This document shows, one piece after another, positions 27,973 to 29,418 of a stretch of DNA of 29,418 nucleotides. Made by a program: the position numbers and the translations under genes. Origin of the DNA: a virus. The notes beneath the pieces were generated by a model that was not told the DNA's origin, made no database searches, and saw only the letters and a program-made list of their open reading frames with translations. Positions within the stretch are counted from its first letter, which is position 1, and every line of letters starts with the position of its first letter. The DNA lies in the IMG/VR virus record IMGVR_UViG_3300011116_000308, positions 1 to 29,418 of that record; one strand, written 5' to 3'.

Positions 27973-29418
27973 TTAGGCTAAATAACGTTCCGCATACCAG
28001 CGTGCGCTATCGTAATCTTTAGCCATTACAAACTTGTTTAACACATCTGCATAAACAACAGGTGTATCTTGGAAACGGAAAGTCCTATCGGGTGCTTTTG
28101 ATAAGAAGCGCAGAAACTTTTTTAATTCCTGTTGCGCTTTAACTGCTTCTGTTACATCTACTTCTGGTTTATCTTCTATTGCAGGAACTTCTGCATCTGA
28201 TAATGATTCACCATCTTCGGTAAGTGTTTGTGTGCCATCAATTAACACCATACCTGTTTCTGTTACAAGATATGAACCAGTTGCGGTTGAGAAGATAGGA
28301 ATATCTGCTTCTGGCGCTTCAATTAAAGGCAGACCAGAACGAGAGCGTGCTTCATTTAGCGTTAATGTTCCAGATTTGATATTTATATCTGCGGTGCGTG
28401 CATTACTTTCTGTATCTTCTCTGCCACTTTCCATAAACTTAAATTCAAGTTCGCGTGGCATACCCAGAAATACATATGAGAGTTGAGTAATCATTTTTGC
28501 AACCCAGTTTGCTAATGGAATTGCGCCAATTACTTCACTGCTTTCTGCCTGACCTAATTGGAAACCTGCTCCACCCAAACCACCTTTAGGACTAAATCCA
28601 ATTTCAGAAGGTTGAACTCCAAAGTGTCCACAAATGCTATTAACTAGGTAATCATCAAGTGTGTCTTTGAACTTCTCACCGTAACCATCAAATTGAATTG
28701 GTTCCATACCTACTGGTAGAAGGCGAACACGCTTACGTTGTTCTGTTTGTCCTGCTAAATCGTTATTAAAAATGTTTTCATATGCGCGTAACAAGTCTGG
28801 GTTATTACCAAAGTTTGCATCTGTTTTCATCATCAATTCTGGTGTAACGCCATCTGTATATTCTGCACGTATCCATTGCTGACGGCGCAAGTAAATATCT
28901 GCTAGTGGTAATGCACGTTCAGTTGGTCCGTAACCATACACAGAAGTTGTTCTGCGATTACGTATCAAATATGCCAATTCATCACTTGTAAATTCGCCAT
29001 CTGCTTCTTCTGTTTCTGTTGGTGCGGTAAATTCGCTACGTGGGAAACCAAACAAGATTTGTTGATATGCACTAAACGGTGGCATTGGTCGCATACCTCT
29101 GTCATCAATTAACGGCTTAATTGTTGAACCATCAAGAATTTGTAATCCATATAGTTCATCACCGACAGATTTTTGCGGCCATATAGCCCACGCATCTAAC
29201 ACAAGAATTTCTTCAAGTGCAATATTTAGCCAATCGTAAAACAATAATCCGTTTGCCTTATCTGGTTGTTCCCAGAATTGGCGCACTCGGTTAATATCTG
29301 CGGTAAAATTATCACGTGCAGTTTGCATAGCACGAACGCGAGCGCCACCTATTTCGCTAATAATCTTTTCAGCACTATCTTCGCCTAATGTAATATCCCA
29401 ATTTAATCCAAGTATCTT
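27973..29418 (-). CDS. Portal protein, 5' end outside the window
   Basis: The reading frame is open to the window edge: 30 codons upstream of the ATG at 29328 continue in frame (reading KILGLNWDITLGEDSAEKII at the edge) without a stop, so the true start lies further right and 481 residues are visible. Portal marks are LLFYDWLNIALEEILVLDAW, then SDELAYLIRNRRTTSVYGYG-PTE and a typical late region PREIGFSPKGGLGGAG-like segment (IGFSPKGGLGGAG). The portal forms the dodecameric DNA entry gate. The C-terminus is helical with YDSARWYAERYL. Confidence 0.93.
   Translation of the reverse strand, partial: KILGLNWDITLGEDSAEKIISEIGGARVRAMQTARDNFTADINRVRQFWEQPDKANGLLFYDWLNIALEEILVLDAWAIWPQKSVGDELYGLQILDGSTIKPLIDDRGMRPMPPFSAYQQILFGFPRSEFTAPTETEEADGEFTSDELAYLIRNRRTTSVYGYGPTERALPLADIYLRRQQWIRAEYTDGVTPELMMKTDANFGNNPDLLRAYENIFNNDLAGQTEQRKRVRLLPVGMEPIQFDGYGEKFKDTLDDYLVNSICGHFGVQPSEIGFSPKGGLGGAGFQLGQAESSEVIGAIPLANWVAKMITQLSYVFLGMPRELEFKFMESGREDTESNARTADINIKSGTLTLNEARSRSGLPLIEAPEADIPIFSTATGSYLVTETGMVLIDGTQTLTEDGESLSDAEVPAIEDKPEVDVTEAVKAQQELKKFLRFLSKAPDRTFRFQDTPVVYADVLNKFVMAKDYDSARWYAERYLA

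Noticed and set aside
1-29418. Integrase, repressor or attachment site
   Set aside because: No tyrosine/serine recombinase, repressor helix-turn-helix gene or paired att core was recognised; they could lie outside the window.

Overview
This window is one contiguous piece of a long-tailed (siphovirus-type) bacteriophage genome. Nearly every gene is on the minus strand, so the gene order reads from right to left. The packed layout, the TAATG and ATGA stop/start overlaps, the full head-tail-lysis order and the absence of any bacterial housekeeping gene all fit a phage. The DNA is AT-rich, with clear AAGGAG-type ribosome binding sites. Several tail and lysis proteins (a Gp37-like hub, the minor tail protein beginning near PSWLQNGSHPAENDR, the small holin) look like actinobacteriophage families. 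A low-GC, probably aquatic, actinobacterial host is my inference and is not proven here.

Right to centre (29418 to 9471) is the virion and lysis block. Its order is: portal (5' end outside the window), MuF-like head protein, small beta-rich protein, prohead protease fused to a scaffold-like tail, major capsid protein with an inserted Ig/FN3-like domain, zinc-ribbon protein, head-tail connector, tail terminator-like protein, small protein, tail tube, tail assembly chaperone pair G/GT with a CCCTTTC -1 slippery site, HK97 gp10-like protein, tape measure, distal tail protein, several receptor-end proteins including two paralogous glycine-rich proteins, a Gp37-like hub, small membrane/coiled-coil protein, CHAP endolysin and holin. 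Terminase genes are not seen and probably lie beyond the right edge.

Next (9413 to 7449) come a free-standing HNH endonuclease bracketed by RNA hairpins, two small phage proteins (one DUF6378-like) and a calcineurin-like metallophosphoesterase. This leftward block ends tail-to-tail against the only convincing plus-strand genes (7138-7457): a 76-aa protein and an overlapping 29-aa Cys-rich microprotein.

From 6209 to about 7110 lies roughly 900 bp with no convincing gene. It is full of inverted repeats and has a possible divergent promoter pair sharing a palindromic TTGCAA. It is the most unusual part of the window: a long 5' leader, a large structured RNA or a control/origin region are all possible.

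The left arm (6208 to 1) is a leftward run of small early-type genes around a recombination module (DUF932 protein and RecT single-strand annealing protein). It contains several genes too short for ordinary ORF calling (46 and 55 aa), a small two-helix membrane protein, an intrinsic terminator, and operator-like dyads. No integrase, repressor or tRNA gene was found, so there is no sign of lysogeny in this window.
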